Shown here: positions 20,490 to 29,669 of the stretch, in pieces
How the letters are laid out: each line of letters begins with the position of its first letter
How positions within the stretch are numbered: position 1 is the first letter of the stretch
Notes under the pieces: generated by a model
What the model was told of the DNA's origin: nothing
Database searches by the model: none
What the model saw: the letters and a program-made list of their open reading frames with translations, nothing else
Translations under genes and position numbers: made by a program
NCBI RefSeq assembly: GCF_001427385.1
Contig: NZ_LMGJ01000003.1
Location: forward strand, 202,363-266,362
Source of the DNA: Mesorhizobium sp. Root157
GTDB lineage: Bacteria; Pseudomonadota; Alphaproteobacteria; Rhizobiales; Rhizobiaceae
Length of the DNA: 64,000 nt
Reading direction: 5' to 3'

Positions 20490-20582
20490 GTGTCGAAGCA
20501 AGTCGACGGAGCAATCCGAAGAAGGGCTGACGACAACAAGGACGCCTCCCACACATCAAACGGTGCGGGAGGCGTTCTTTTG
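20490..20582 (+). ncRNA. Candidate general-stress small RNA (about 90 nt)
   Basis: This is a free-standing transcription unit deduced from an EcfG-like promoter (20459-20483) and a strong intrinsic terminator (20542-20581), downstream of the gltA terminator and upstream of csbD. The transcript would contain a CGGA-GCAA-TCCG hairpin with a GNRA-type loop (about 20509-20520), a single-stranded A/G-rich stretch and the terminator hairpin. Both ends are inferred; the target is unknown. It could instead be an unrelated terminator following a chance promoter match. Confidence 0.4.
20542..20581 (+). terminator. Intrinsic terminator of the candidate sRNA
   Basis: A 9-bp stem ACGCCTCCC / GGGAGGCGT is followed by TCTTTT. 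It lies 117 bp downstream of the separate gltA terminator, which implies an additional transcript ending here. Confidence 0.7.
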
Positions 20583-20620
20583 TGATCCAGCACCAGCTCT
20601 CACTTTAAAGCCGCATGCTT

Positions 20621-20723
20621 AGAGCGCAGCGCGATCTTTCAGATTCGCTGGCGCGCTCTAAGTACTTGTTTCTATGCATGTCGTTATCCCGAAACCGGGG
20701 CCCCTTTCGGGCGTCATGCATGA
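20621..20723 (+). repeat. Palindromic intergenic repeat, family R5
   Basis: A near-copy of the sequence at 60655-60754 (gatctttcagattcgctgg, then ctctaagta.ttgttt.tatgcatgtcgtt and a cccgaaaccgg...tttcgggcg hairpin). A diverged inverted copy is at 14731-14826. It lies between the candidate sRNA and the csbD promoter. Confidence 0.8.
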
Positions 20724-20732
20724 GAAATCTGC

Positions 20733-20757
20733 GGAACCGAAACCCCGCCTCCCCGTT
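20733..20757 (+). promoter_or_regulatory. EcfG/RpoE2-type promoter of csbD
   Basis: GGAAC (20733-20737), a 16-base spacer and CGTT (20754-20757) match the alphaproteobacterial general-stress consensus exactly. The predicted transcription start is about 25 bases before the csbD ATG. Confidence 0.75.
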
Positions 20758-20789
20758 TCCCTTGGCACGTTCAATCCAGGAGATGCGAA

Positions 20790-20969
20790 ATGGTGAACAA
20801 GGATCAGGTCGCCGGCGTGGCCAAGCAGGTCAAGGGCTCGGTCAAGGAAACGGCCGGCAAGGCCACCGGCAACAAGCAGACGCAGGCCGAAGGAACGGCA
20901 GAGAAGATCGCCGGCAAGGTCCAGAAAGCCTATGGCGACGTCAAGCAGAAAGTGAAGAACGCGCTGTAG
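20790..20969 (+). CDS. CsbD-family stress protein (59 aa)
   Basis: A 59-residue hydrophilic, Lys/Ala/Gly-rich protein. It opens MVNKDQVAGVAKQVKGSVKE and ends with YGDVKQKVKNAL, the pattern of CsbD-like proteins (PF05532), which are abundant general-stress proteins of unknown mechanism. AGGAG lies about eight bases before ATG. A textbook EcfG-type promoter precedes it and a UUCG-loop terminator follows, so it is a monocistronic stress gene. It is too short to be caught by simple ORF length filters. Confidence 0.88.
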   Translation: MVNKDQVAGVAKQVKGSVKETAGKATGNKQTQAEGTAEKIAGKVQKAYGDVKQKVKNAL

Positions 20970-20979
20970 CCCGAGATTT

Positions 20980-21005
20980 AAAAAGGCGGCTTCGGCCGCC
21001 TTTTT
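20980..21005 (+). terminator. Terminator of csbD
   Basis: AAAAAGGCGGC-TTCG-GCCGCCTTTTT is a perfect stem with a UUCG tetraloop, ten bases after the csbD stop. The flanking A and T tracts could also stop transcription of the pseudogene read from the opposite strand. Confidence 0.85.
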
Positions 21006-21030
21006 CATCGCAAGTCGGGATTGTGGCCCG

Positions 21031-22161
21031 TCATCCCGACAGCGTCTTGCTGAAGGCGTTGGTGAAAACCGAGCCGCCTCTATCGTCGCTCGCCTCGCCG
21101 AGCACGACATCCATGGCATCGTTGGTTATCCGGGCCAAGGCGAAGCCGCCCATATAGGCGGCCTTCGGCTTGAACAGATCGAGTTTGCCTTGGCGATAGA
21201 TTATCGGCGTTTCATGCTGATGGCCGTGGAATATCCCGATCACAGTGTAGCTGGCCAGCACCTCGACGAGGGCATTCCGTTCCACCTCGCTCCACCAGTG
21301 CGGCGCACCGCTGCCCTCGTCATCGAAGGTCTTTTTGGTAGCGTCCCAGGTCTCGGTCGAAAAGGCATCCCAGCCATAATGCTGGAAAAGCACGACCGGC
21401 CTTCCGTCACCGGCAAAAGTTGCCAGATCCTACTTCAGCCACGGTAGTCCGCTTACCGCGCCATGGCCGGTATCGCCGGCAAAGCGATGGGTCTGGACGA
21501 GGTGAACTCCGCCCCAATCCCATGAATAGCAGTCGGAATCGGCGTCATAGCTGGTGGCTGGCACCGCCGGCTTGAAGAAGACGCCGGGGCGGTGGTTGAC
21601 CTCGATATAGTCGCGCAATTCGCGGCGATACCAATCGACATGGGGCGGCGGGCCATTCTGGTCCAGATCGTGGTTGCCGAGCCCGGCATAGACCGGCACA
21701 TGCACACGATCCGGTCCGACGCCTTGCTGGTAGCGCTGGCTGAACTGCAGCAATTGCGTGCCTTCGCTGGGTTGCGTTACCTGTCCGCCGCCATCGTCGG
21801 TCATGTCGCCGCCAACGACGAGCCCAAGCGGGGTTCCGATCCGCTTGCCCGCCGAATGCAGGCCTGTTGCAACGCCGCCGATCTCAGCCGGCCACTCGAT
21901 CTCGGCGATCCCGTTCAAAGCCGCAATGTTGCGCAACAGATTGGCGTCCGTCTTTCCCTCCGTTTTGCAATCAGGTCTCAGTCCGCTCGCCATGCGGCAG
22001 GCGTGGACATCGCAAACAAAAAGAAAAGTCGCATCGATCGGCGGGATTTTTGCCGCCTGCTGGGCGCTTGCGCGTCCGGACAGGCCAGCCGCCCCCAGGC
22101 CCGCCATGCCGGCCAGCACCGCGCGCCGCGTCGGCAACCGGGAACTCACGCGATCCATCAT
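21031..22161 (-). pseudogene. Metallophosphoesterase (Tat-exported) interrupted by one amber codon
   Basis: One continuous reading frame of about 376 codons encodes a calcineurin-like phosphoesterase but is cut by a single TAG (at 21430-21432). Before the stop are a twin-arginine signal (LPTRRAVLAGMAG), CDVHACR, VVGGDMTDDGG and GLGNHDLD. After the stop, in the same frame, come DLATFAGDGRPVVLFQHYGW and IFHGHQHETP. All metal-ligand blocks of the family are therefore still present on the two sides, with no frameshift. It is probably a recent nonsense mutation; amber read-through or a sequencing error cannot be excluded. A reinitiation product (21031-21393) would lack most of the active site. Confidence 0.8.
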
Positions 22162-22192
22162 GGCCGGCAGTTCACCACACAGGCGGCCAATT

Positions 22193-22300
22193 CGTCTAGG
22201 GCATCGGCCGGAAAGTGGAATCCGGTTTCGGAAAATCCGATGCTCAACAAACAGATAGGTCGCCACTACGCATCGGTCAGGATGCACGGCGATCTAGGAT
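22193..22300 (+). repeat. Palindromic intergenic repeat, family R4
   Basis: Related to the left unit at 14631-14730: both start ctagg.ca.cgg, share atccggtttcggaaa, then ctcaacaaa.agatag.tcgcc and a terminal cggcgatct-type end. It is placed just upstream of the broken phosphoesterase gene. Confidence 0.65.
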
Positions 22301-22511
22301 CAGGATCTGTTGATTTGACTGGAATGGCATTCGAATGGCGAAAGATGCAAGGAAAAGCCCGCTGAGCGGGGGGTCCCCCGGTCGAGGGTTTTAACGAAGC
22401 AGGTCGACGCCAGTTCGAGCATCCATCGGATCGGGCGGATTTGTGCGGACTACTTTGTCGCAATGTCTTGAAAGCGCACCGGCGGTCCAATTACCCCTCT
22501 GGGAGGTAGAG

Positions 22512-22852
22512 TTGTGGATCGACCTCTCCCCTTCACCCCGCCAACCCGTTGATCCCGCTCGCTTCGACAAGAAACCGTCGACATTCTTTTCCACACCCCT
22601 CGCCACCGCCTGCATACTCACCCCATCGCTTCTACGGGAAACTCGGTGCGCACCGGGTATCGAGGGGAAGCGTCGGTCCGGGCTGGTCGTCCACGGTGGG
22701 CGGCTGGGTGATGAACCCCCAAGTCCGGCCCTCGAACCGGGCATCGTGTGCCGGTGGGCAACCGCATGGCCGGTGTGCCGGTTGAGGGAAGCCACCGGAC
22801 GGGCGGCCGCAAGGTCGCATTACTTACCTAAACGAGCGTCCGAACGGCCGCC
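22512..22852 (+). repeat. Dispersed ~350-bp hairpin-bearing element (family R1), copy A
   Basis: From tgtggatcgacc to cgaacggccgccc this aligns with the reverse complement of 46430-46799, with two highly conserved blocks: a gctgggtgatgaacccccaa block (about 22704-22740) and the ggacgggcggccgcaaggtc terminal hairpin (about 22797-22852). No transposase, and no frame I would accept as a protein, is present; short open frames here look like repeat artefacts. A third, partial copy is at position 1. Confidence 0.7.
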
Positions 22853-23200
22853 CAAAAGGCAGCGTGGCGATGATGGAACGCGCCCATCTCTTCGTCATCC
22901 TAGGGCGAAGCAGGCCGAAGGCCGTCGTGAAGACCCTGGGATCCATGCCGTGACCAAGCGGCAGCGCAATACGGTGCAGAAGGCCCCATTCTGAACCGCC
23001 GTATGCCTTGCAGCCACCGTCACGGCATGGATCCTCGGGTCGCGCCCCTCGCTGTGCTCGGGCTTGCCCGAGGATGACGAAGTGGAAAGGAGTGCGCTTC
23101 CCTTCCGCCGCCGGACGTACCCCGCCAGCGACGAGCGCAGCGAGCGGGCTTAAGAGCGAGGCAAAGCACCCGAACTGCAAAAGGACGTGGCAACAATTCC
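22853..23200 (+). repeat. Composite repeat R2+R3 upstream of fumC
   Basis: Positions 22893-23079 repeat the palindromic unit seen at 251-436, and 23120-23195 repeat the unit seen at 152-233, in swapped order. Together with the R1 and R4 copies, almost all of the 1.1-kb gap between the phosphoesterase pseudogene and fumC is repeat DNA. I see no gene in it. Confidence 0.75.
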
Positions 23201-23305
23201 TATTGAACCGATTTGCATCGGGCCCGAAGCAATCTCTCCTTGAAGCGCATGATGCAACGCGATAGGCCCGTCGCGACTGTTGGACATGTGCAGGAGACCG
23301 GCACC

Positions 23306-24703
23306 GTGAGCGCTGAAAAGACCAGAACCGAAACCGATACGTTCGGACCGATTGAAGTTGCCGCCGACCGCTATTGGGGCGCGCAGGCGCAGCGTTCTCT
23401 GGGCAACTTCAAGATCGGCTGGGAAAAACAGCCCACCTCCATCGTGCGTGCGCTTGGCATCGTCAAGCGCGCTGCCGCCGAAGCCAATACGGCGCTCGGC
23501 CGGCTGGACCCGAAGCTTGGCGCGGCAATCGTCGAGGCGGCTCAGGAAGTCATCAACGGCAAGCTCGATGACCACTTTCCGCTGGTGGTGTGGCAGACGG
23601 GGTCCGGAACCCAGTCCAACATGAACGCCAATGAGGTCATCTCCAACCGCGCCATCGAACGGCTCGGCGGGGTCATGGGCTCGAAGAAGCCCGTGCATCC
23701 CAACGATCACGTCAATATGAGCCAGTCGTCGAACGACACCTATCCGACGGCAATGCACGTCGCCGCCGCCGAGCGCATCGTCCACGATCTCTTGCCGGCC
23801 TTGAAGCATCTCCATGCCGCGCTCGACGCCAAGGCGAAGGCCTTCGATCACATCGTCAAGATTGGCCGCACCCACACGCAGGATGCCACCCCGCTTACCC
23901 TTGGCCAGGAATTCTCCGGCTATGCCGCTCAGGTCGCATCCTCGATCAAGCGCATCGAGTTGACGCTGCCCGGTCTGTGCGAACTGGCGCAGGGCGGTAC
24001 CGCCGTCGGCACCGGCCTCAATGCACCGATCGGCTTTGCCGAAAAGGTCGCCGACCGCATCGCCGAAATCACCGGCATCGACTTCAAGACGGCCCCAAAC
24101 AAGTTCGAGGCACTGGCCGCGCACGATTCCATGGTGTTCTCGCACGGCGCCATCAACGCCACCGCAGCGGCGCTGTTCAAGATCGCCAACGACATCCGCT
24201 TTCTGGGTTCCGGTCCCCGCTCCGGTCTTGGCGAACTCTCCTTGCCGGAGAACGAACCGGGTTCATCGATCATGCCGGGCAAGGTCAACCCGACCCAGTG
24301 CGAGGCGCTCACTCAGGTCTGCATACAGGTGTTCGGCAACCAGGCCGCACTCACCTTCGCCGGCAGCCAGGGCCATTTCGAACTCAACGTCTACAACCCG
24401 CTGATGGCCTACAACTTCCTGCAATCGGTGAAGTTGCTCTCCGACGCTTCCGTCTCGTTCACCGACAACTGCGTCGTCGGCATCGAGGCCCGCGAAGACA
24501 ACATCAAGGCAGCGCTTGAACGCTCGCTGATGCTGGTGACGGCGCTGGCACCGACCATCGGCTACGACAACGCCGCCAAGATCGCCAAGACGGCGCACAA
24601 GAACGGCACGACGTTGCGCGAGGAAGCGCTTGCCACCGGTCTGGTCAGCGAAGCCGACTACGACCGGCTGGTGCGCCCCGAGGACATGACACATCCGGGC
24701 TGA
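23306..24703 (+). CDS. fumC: Class II fumarate hydratase
   Basis: A 465-residue iron-independent fumarase of the TCA cycle, of the aspartase/fumarase superfamily. The signature [13 protein letters not shown] is present, as are the [19 protein letters not shown] and [16 protein letters not shown] active-site segments. The GTG at 23306 is chosen because AGGAG lies nine bases upstream and the product length matches E. coli FumC (467); ATG codons at 23249 and 23252 would add a non-conserved leader. It is not in an operon. Confidence 0.95.
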   Translation: MSAEKTRTETDTFGPIEVAADRYWGAQAQRSLGNFKIGWEKQPTSIVRALGIVKRAAAEANTALGRLDPKLGAAIVEAAQEVINGKLDDHFPLVVWQTGSGTQSNMNANEVISNRAIERLGGVMGSKKPVHPNDHVNMSQSSNDTYPTAMHVAAAERIVHDLLPALKHLHAALDAKAKAFDHIVKIGRTHTQDATPLTLGQEFSGYAAQVASSIKRIELTLPGLCELAQGGTAVGTGLNAPIGFAEKVADRIAEITGIDFKTAPNKFEALAAHDSMVFSHGAINATAAALFKIANDIRFLGSGPRSGLGELSLPENEPGSSIMPGKVNPTQCEALTQVCIQVFGNQAALTFAGSQGHFELNVYNPLMAYNFLQSVKLLSDASVSFTDNCVVGIEAREDNIKAALERSLMLVTALAPTIGYDNAAKIAKTAHKNGTTLREEALATGLVSEADYDRLVRPEDMTHPG

Positions 24704-24717
24704 CCGCCTTCGGCGAC

Positions 24718-24791
24718 AGTGAACAATGTGTCGCCGGATCAGCATCTTTGGTGAACGATCGATTGCGTCTATGTAGGCGGCATCGTTCACC
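24718..24791 (+). promoter_or_regulatory. Triple GTGAAC half-site array upstream of doxX
   Basis: Three copies of one motif occur at exact 32-bp steps: AGTGAACAAT (24718-24727), GGTGAACGAT (24750-24759) and, inverted, ATCGTTCACC (24782-24791). The last two form a perfect 10-bp inverted repeat. The same GGTGAACGAT 10-mer is found upstream of wrbA. This looks like an operator array for a shared, unidentified regulator, with the last copy 17 bp before the doxX start. Confidence 0.6.
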
Positions 24792-24808
24792 CCCCGGAGA
24801 CTTTTGCC

Positions 24809-25231
24809 ATGTCCATCAACACTTCCACCGTAGCAGCCCCCGCCTCTTCGAATGCCTCGGTCGCCATTCTGGTCGGCCGCGTTCTCTTGTCCGCTCTGTT
24901 CGTTCTGTCCGGCTTTGCCAAGCTGACCGCAATTTCCGGCACCGCCGGATGGTTCGAAAGCATCGGCCTGCCGCTGCCCACCCTCACCGCCGTGGTTGTC
25001 GGCCTCGTTGAATTTTTGGGCGGCCTTGCCATCCTCGTCGGCTTCAAGACCCGCATCGCCGCCATCCTGCTGGCGGTCTTCACTCTTGGTGCCACGGCGA
25101 TCGCTCACCTCGATTTCGCAGACCAGATGCAGGTGCTGATGCTACAGAAGAACCTCGGCCTTGTCGGCGGCTTCCTGCTGCTCGCTGCGGTCGGTGCCGG
25201 TTCGATCTCCATCGACGGCCGCCGCGGCTGA
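24809..25231 (+). CDS. DoxX family membrane protein
   Basis: A 140-residue protein with four hydrophobic helices and the DoxX-family opening LVGRVLLSALFVLSGFAKL, followed by VVGLVEFLGGLAILVGFKTR. DoxX-like proteins are small membrane proteins whose biochemistry is poorly known; some take part in redox or thiol stress responses. The start follows a CCGGAGAC ribosome site. A striking operator-like motif array lies directly upstream (24718-24791) and a terminator follows, so it is transcribed on its own; a second DoxX gene begins 151 bp later. Confidence 0.85.
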   Translation: MSINTSTVAAPASSNASVAILVGRVLLSALFVLSGFAKLTAISGTAGWFESIGLPLPTLTAVVVGLVEFLGGLAILVGFKTRIAAILLAVFTLGATAIAHLDFADQMQVLMLQKNLGLVGGFLLLAAVGAGSISIDGRRG

Positions 25232-25263
25232 TAGTCTCTTCCACCCAACCCATAAGAATCAGG

Positions 25264-25290
25264 GGCGCGGAAGTTTCCGCGCCTCATTTT
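25264..25290 (+). terminator. Terminator of the first doxX gene
   Basis: A 9-bp stem GGCGCGGAA / TTCCGCGCC is followed by TCATTTT, 33 bp after the stop. Confidence 0.75.
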
Positions 25291-25382
25291 CGTTGCCTTT
25301 TTTGTCCCCACATGCAGGACTGCCGCTAGAATGAACCTGTAGTCGTCGGGTGCTGTCCTGCGACCTGTGGAGAGGCAAGGAT

Positions 25383-25784
25383 ATGTCCCGAGACGTAGCT
25401 CTTTTGTTGTCGCGCGTCCTTCTCGCCGCCCTTTTCATTCCTGCCGGATTCCACACCATCAGCGACATCGCCGGTTCCACCTCCTACTTTGCAGGGCTGG
25501 GCTTTCCGGCGCCACAGACCACCGCATGGGGTGTAGGCTTGTTCGAGCTTGTTGCCGGGATGTTCACCCTCATCGGCTTCCAGACCCGCCTTGTATCGCT
25601 GGCCATGGCGCTTTTCTGCATCGCCGCAGCGTTTTTGGGCCATTACGGCCAAAGCGCTGGTGACCCTGTGTTGGCCTTCATGCACCAGCAGATGTTGATG
25701 AAGGACATGGCGATAGCGGGTGGTTTCCTCGCCTTGGCTATGGCCGGCCCTGGATCTTTTTCGGCCGATGCGCGGCGCGTGTAA
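25383..25784 (+). CDS. Second DoxX family membrane protein
   Basis: A 133-residue four-helix protein with LLSRVLLAALFIPAGF at the N-terminus and GLFELVAGMFTLIGFQTR mid-protein, clearly homologous to its neighbour but diverged. The start at 25383 has AAGGAT immediately before it and a fuller GAGAGG slightly upstream; it gives the usual family N-terminus. It lacks the GTGAAC motif array of the first copy, so the two are probably regulated differently. It converges with ppx, with five bases between the stops. Confidence 0.82.
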   Translation: MSRDVALLLSRVLLAALFIPAGFHTISDIAGSTSYFAGLGFPAPQTTAWGVGLFELVAGMFTLIGFQTRLVSLAMALFCIAAAFLGHYGQSAGDPVLAFMHQQMLMKDMAIAGGFLALAMAGPGSFSADARRV

Positions 25785-25789
25785 GGCCG

Positions 25790-27322
25790 CTATTTGACGG
25801 CCGCGCTCGGACCGTCTTCAACGGCCAGGATCAGCCGGCGGCCAAGGATCTTTGCCAGTTGCGCCAATCGCCCGATGGGACGCTCCCCGTAAAGCCCTCC
25901 AAGCGAGGCAGGAATGACCAGAGCCAGGACGCCATTGCCGCGGTTTTCCCATTTCAGGCGCGGGATGGCGCCAGGCATGGCAGCAGAGAGCAAATAGACC
26001 ACCCGCATCGTCGCGGCCAGGATGCGGGCCCGCTCAAGATATCGAGGCGTCGCCAGCGCGCGAAGTTCGGGCGAGGATTCCTTGAACAGCCCTTCGTGGC
26101 GAAACAGGCTGGTGAACGCCAGATAGGCTCGCCCCGGATGGTCGACGCCAATGAAGGCCGCATGCGCGATGATGTTCAGCGATTGCGCACCGCGATATTC
26201 GGGATGCGCACGCCAGCCAATATCCGCCAGCAAACACGCAGCTTGCCGATAACGCGCTTCATCTTCAGTCTCGTCGACCCCGAACGCTTCGAACGCCTTG
26301 CCCGTCCATTCGGCAAGCTCCTGGGCATGGGTGAACGAGCGAGACCGCAGCCGGGCCAATTCTTCGCAAGCCGAGAGCAGCGGATCGGCCTTCTGCTCGG
26401 CCTCTTTCAGCAGCGAAAAAAGGAACCCTTCGCGCACACCTGCCGCCGACACGACAATTTTGGCAGGCTTCATCGCCGCCAAGATTTCCTGCTGTACGAT
26501 TGCGCCGTAAGGCAAGAGAGCGCGGCGGGCCTTGGAAACCCCTTCGATGCCCTTGAACTTATCGATGTCGCCCTTCACTACCTGCTTGAGAAATGCGGCG
26601 GCGCTGTCGATGCCGATCTCGTAATCATGCATGACGCCGAGCGGGTAGTTCGTCGTCTCCATATGCAGGCGGGCCAGGTTTCTCCAGGTTCCCCCAACCG
26701 CATAGAAGACCCTGCCCTGCCCGGCCTTGAGAAGTTTTGCTCGCGCCATCTCCAGCCGAGCAACCTTGGATGCCTGCGTCAGCGAATTCCTGGCCATATC
26801 CTGCAAGCGCAAACCGCCCAGCGGCAAGCTTATGTTGTCCCCCGGGGTTTTCCCGTTCACGTCGATCAATTCAAGACTGCCGCCACCAAGGTCGCCAGCG
26901 ATGCCGTTGGCCGGATGAAAGCTGGAAATCACTCCCAATGCGGAATAGTAGGCTTCCTGCCTGCCGCTCAAAACCCGGATATCCGTTCCCAACACATCTT
27001 GCGCCCGGCGGATGAAATCGGGACCGTTCTCCGCTTCGCGCGCTGCGGCGGTGGCCAGAACGTGTATCCGCTCGGCGCCGGCCTGATCGGACAGGGTGCG
27101 AAAACGCCTGAACTCTTCCATCGCCCGCGTCACCGCTTCGGGGTCGAGCTTGCCGGTGGAAACGATGCCACGGCCGAGGCCCGCCAGCATCTTTTCATTG
27201 AACAGAACGGTCGGCGAACGCGCCAACCCCTCATAAACCACCAGACGAATCGAGTTCGACCCGATGTCGATGATCGAAACCGGTGTCCTGTCCTGCAACC
27301 GGCCTTGGGATGCTGAAATCAT
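25790..27322 (-). CDS. ppx: Exopolyphosphatase / Ppx-GppA phosphatase
   Basis: A 510-residue protein of the ASKHA fold. Motifs include [18 protein letters not shown] (phosphate 1), a [11 protein letters not shown] segment (phosphate 2) and a C-terminal HD-like helical region around [18 protein letters not shown]. It degrades polyphosphate or pppGpp; the linkage to ppk favours polyphosphate. Its ATG overlaps the ppk TGA by four bases, so ppk and ppx are translationally coupled. Confidence 0.93.
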   Translation of the reverse strand: MISASQGRLQDRTPVSIIDIGSNSIRLVVYEGLARSPTVLFNEKMLAGLGRGIVSTGKLDPEAVTRAMEEFRRFRTLSDQAGAERIHVLATAAAREAENGPDFIRRAQDVLGTDIRVLSGRQEAYYSALGVISSFHPANGIAGDLGGGSLELIDVNGKTPGDNISLPLGGLRLQDMARNSLTQASKVARLEMARAKLLKAGQGRVFYAVGGTWRNLARLHMETTNYPLGVMHDYEIGIDSAAAFLKQVVKGDIDKFKGIEGVSKARRALLPYGAIVQQEILAAMKPAKIVVSAAGVREGFLFSLLKEAEQKADPLLSACEELARLRSRSFTHAQELAEWTGKAFEAFGVDETEDEARYRQAACLLADIGWRAHPEYRGAQSLNIIAHAAFIGVDHPGRAYLAFTSLFRHEGLFKESSPELRALATPRYLERARILAATMRVVYLLSAAMPGAIPRLKWENRGNGVLALVIPASLGGLYGERPIGRLAQLAKILGRRLILAVEDGPSAAVK

Positions 27323-29523
27323 CCGCCCGTCGCTACGTCGAGTTTCTTGCGGCGCTTGAACTGCGCTATGCGCTTGGGCGCGTGCGATTTCAGTGCATCG
27401 CCGCGTCCCGAAAGGCTCGGATTGGTCATGAAGTATTCCTGCGCGTTGAACGGCTCCTCGCCTTCCTCCAGCGCCACGCGCCTGGAAGTTCCGTCTGCCA
27501 ATACTTCGAAACTTTGCTGGTTGTCCACCAGGTTGCCGAGCATGATCTGGCCAAGAACCTGTTCATGCACAGTCGGGTTGGTGATTGGGACCATGCACTC
27601 GACACGCCGATCGAGATTGCGCGGCATGAGGTCGGCGGAACTGATGTAGACGATGGCTTCGTCGGATGGCAGGCCGTGACCGTTGCCGAAGCAGTAGATG
27701 CGGCTGTGTTCAAGAAAGCGCCCGACGATGGACTTGACGCGGATGTTTTCGGACAGGCCAGGCACTTGCGGCCTGAGGCAGCAAATGCCCCGCACCACGA
27801 GGTCGATTTCCACTCCTGCCCGGCTTGCCTCGTAAAGCGCATCGATGACAGTCGGGTCGACCAGCGAATTCATCTTCATCCAGATGCGGCCGGGGCGGCC
27901 GTTGCTGGCATGATCCACCTCGCCTGCGATATGGCCGAGGATGCGGCTGCGCAATGTGTAGGGCGACAGCGCAATGGTCATTTCGTCCGCCGGCTCTGCA
28001 TAGCCGGTGATGAAATTAAAGATCTGCGCGACGTCACGCGCGATCTGCGGATCAGTCGTGAAGAACGACAGATCGGTATAGATGCGTGCGGTGATGGGAT
28101 GATAGTTGCCCGTTCCCAGATGCACGTAGTTGCGCAATCGGCCGTCCTCGCGCCGGACTACCAGCGACATCTTGGCATGGGTTTTGAGCTCCAGGAACCC
28201 GAACACGACCTGCACGCCGGCGCGCTCCAGATCGCGCGCCCAGCGGATATTCGCCTCCTCGTCGAAGCGCGCCTTGAGTTCTACCAGTGCCGTCACCGAC
28301 TTGCCGGCCTCGGCTGCGTCGATCAGCGCACGCACGATGGGGCTGTCGTTCGAGGTTCGATAAAGCGTCTGCTTGATGGCGACCACTTCAGGGTCGGCGG
28401 CTGCCTGCCGCAGGAACTGCACCACCACGTCGAAGGACTCGTAAGGGTGATGGACGACGATATCCTTTTCCCGAATGGCCGCGAAACAATCGCCGCCATG
28501 TTCGCGGATACGTTCGGGAAAGCGCGGATTGTAGGGAATGAATTTGAGGTCATCACGCGCAACCGCAACGATCTCGGCGATCTGGCTGAGCGCCAGCGGC
28601 CCATTGAGGACGCTGATGCGATTGGCTGCAACGCCCAGTTCGCCGGCTACGAACTCACGCAACTCTTCCGGCATCTTCCTGTCGAACTCGATGCGAATCA
28701 CCGAACCGCGTCGCCGGCGCTTGAGCGCGGTCTCAAAGAGGCGGACCAGATCCTCCGATTCTTCCTCGACCTCGATATCGCTGTCACGAATGATCTGGAA
28801 CGTGCCCGAACCCTTCACCTCGTAGCCTGGGAACAGCTTGCCGATAAAGATCGCAACCACCTCTTCCAGAGGAATGAAGCGAACGTGCGCCTTGCGATCA
28901 GGCAAGCGAACGTAGCGTTTCAGCGCGGGCGGCAACCTCAAAAGTGCGCTCATCTCTTCGCCATCCCTACGGTGGCGCAGTTGCAAAGCCATCGAGAAGC
29001 CGAGATTGGGAATGAATGGAAACGGATGAGCCGGGTCGATCGACAACGGCGTCAGGACCGGAAACACCTGCTCGCGGAAATGGTCCTCCAGCCAGATGCG
29101 CTCATCCTTGGTGAGGGCATCGCTGGTGACGGTCTCGATCCCTTCCCGGTTGAGGAGTTCCATCAGTGCCGAAAGGCTTTTCTGCTGGTCTTCCTGCAGA
29201 CGCTCGACCTCACGCAGGATCTGCTCGAGCTGCTGTTCGGGTGTGCGGCCGTCCGGACTCTTCAGCACGATCTTCTCGCGCACCTGGCCGGCCAGGCCGG
29301 CTACGCGCACCATGAAAAATTCGTCCAGATTTGCCGCCGAAATCGACAGGAAGCGAATTCGTTCCAGCAAAGGGTGGCTTGGGTTCTGCGATTCCTCCAG
29401 CACACGCCGGTTGAACTGCAGCCACGAAAACTCCCGGTTGACGAAACGATCCGGGTTCCCGCCCTGAACCGGGGGGGCTTCCATCGTCACGAACTCCGCC
29501 TGAACCGGCTTCAACTCACTCAT
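27319..29523 (-). CDS. ppk: Polyphosphate kinase 1
   Basis: A 734-residue membrane-associated enzyme that makes polyphosphate from ATP. It has the PPK1 N-terminal helical domain ([17 protein letters not shown]), the middle domain, and two PLD-like C-terminal domains with [13 protein letters not shown] and the His-bearing [10 protein letters not shown] segment. It is the first gene of the ppk-ppx operon. A PhoB-like repeat lies about 53 bp upstream (29576-29595), but its spacing is not standard. Confidence 0.95.
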   Translation of the reverse strand: MSELKPVQAEFVTMEAPPVQGGNPDRFVNREFSWLQFNRRVLEESQNPSHPLLERIRFLSISAANLDEFFMVRVAGLAGQVREKIVLKSPDGRTPEQQLEQILREVERLQEDQQKSLSALMELLNREGIETVTSDALTKDERIWLEDHFREQVFPVLTPLSIDPAHPFPFIPNLGFSMALQLRHRRDGEEMSALLRLPPALKRYVRLPDRKAHVRFIPLEEVVAIFIGKLFPGYEVKGSGTFQIIRDSDIEVEEESEDLVRLFETALKRRRRGSVIRIEFDRKMPEELREFVAGELGVAANRISVLNGPLALSQIAEIVAVARDDLKFIPYNPRFPERIREHGGDCFAAIREKDIVVHHPYESFDVVVQFLRQAAADPEVVAIKQTLYRTSNDSPIVRALIDAAEAGKSVTALVELKARFDEEANIRWARDLERAGVQVVFGFLELKTHAKMSLVVRREDGRLRNYVHLGTGNYHPITARIYTDLSFFTTDPQIARDVAQIFNFITGYAEPADEMTIALSPYTLRSRILGHIAGEVDHASNGRPGRIWMKMNSLVDPTVIDALYEASRAGVEIDLVVRGICCLRPQVPGLSENIRVKSIVGRFLEHSRIYCFGNGHGLPSDEAIVYISSADLMPRNLDRRVECMVPITNPTVHEQVLGQIMLGNLVDNQQSFEVLADGTSRRVALEEGEEPFNAQEYFMTNPSLSGRGDALKSHAPKRIAQFKRRKKLDVATGG

Positions 29524-29575
29524 TTCCCTGGTTTCTCCAGCCCCACACTGCCGGTTATCCGGCTCAATTTATCCT

Positions 29576-29595
29576 GTGACAGGGTTTTACGACAG
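29576..29595 (-). promoter_or_regulatory. Possible Pho-box-like repeat upstream of ppk
   Basis: On the minus strand two CTGTC units occur, CTGTCGT and CTGTCAC, 13 bp apart start to start, about 53 bp before the ppk ATG. A standard Pho box has an 11-bp period, so this is at best degenerate. Confidence 0.25.
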
Positions 29596-29669
29596 TTTCA
29601 TTTCATCGATCTTGCAAAGAGCGGGGTTATGCTCCAAACGCAAGAGGCACGAGCCCGAAGGAGACGATC

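Noticed and set aside
22443..22994. Several 60-180-codon open frames in the repeat-rich gap upstream of fumC
   Set aside because: They lie within R1/R2 repeats, have proline/arginine-rich low-complexity sequence and lack plausible ribosome sites.
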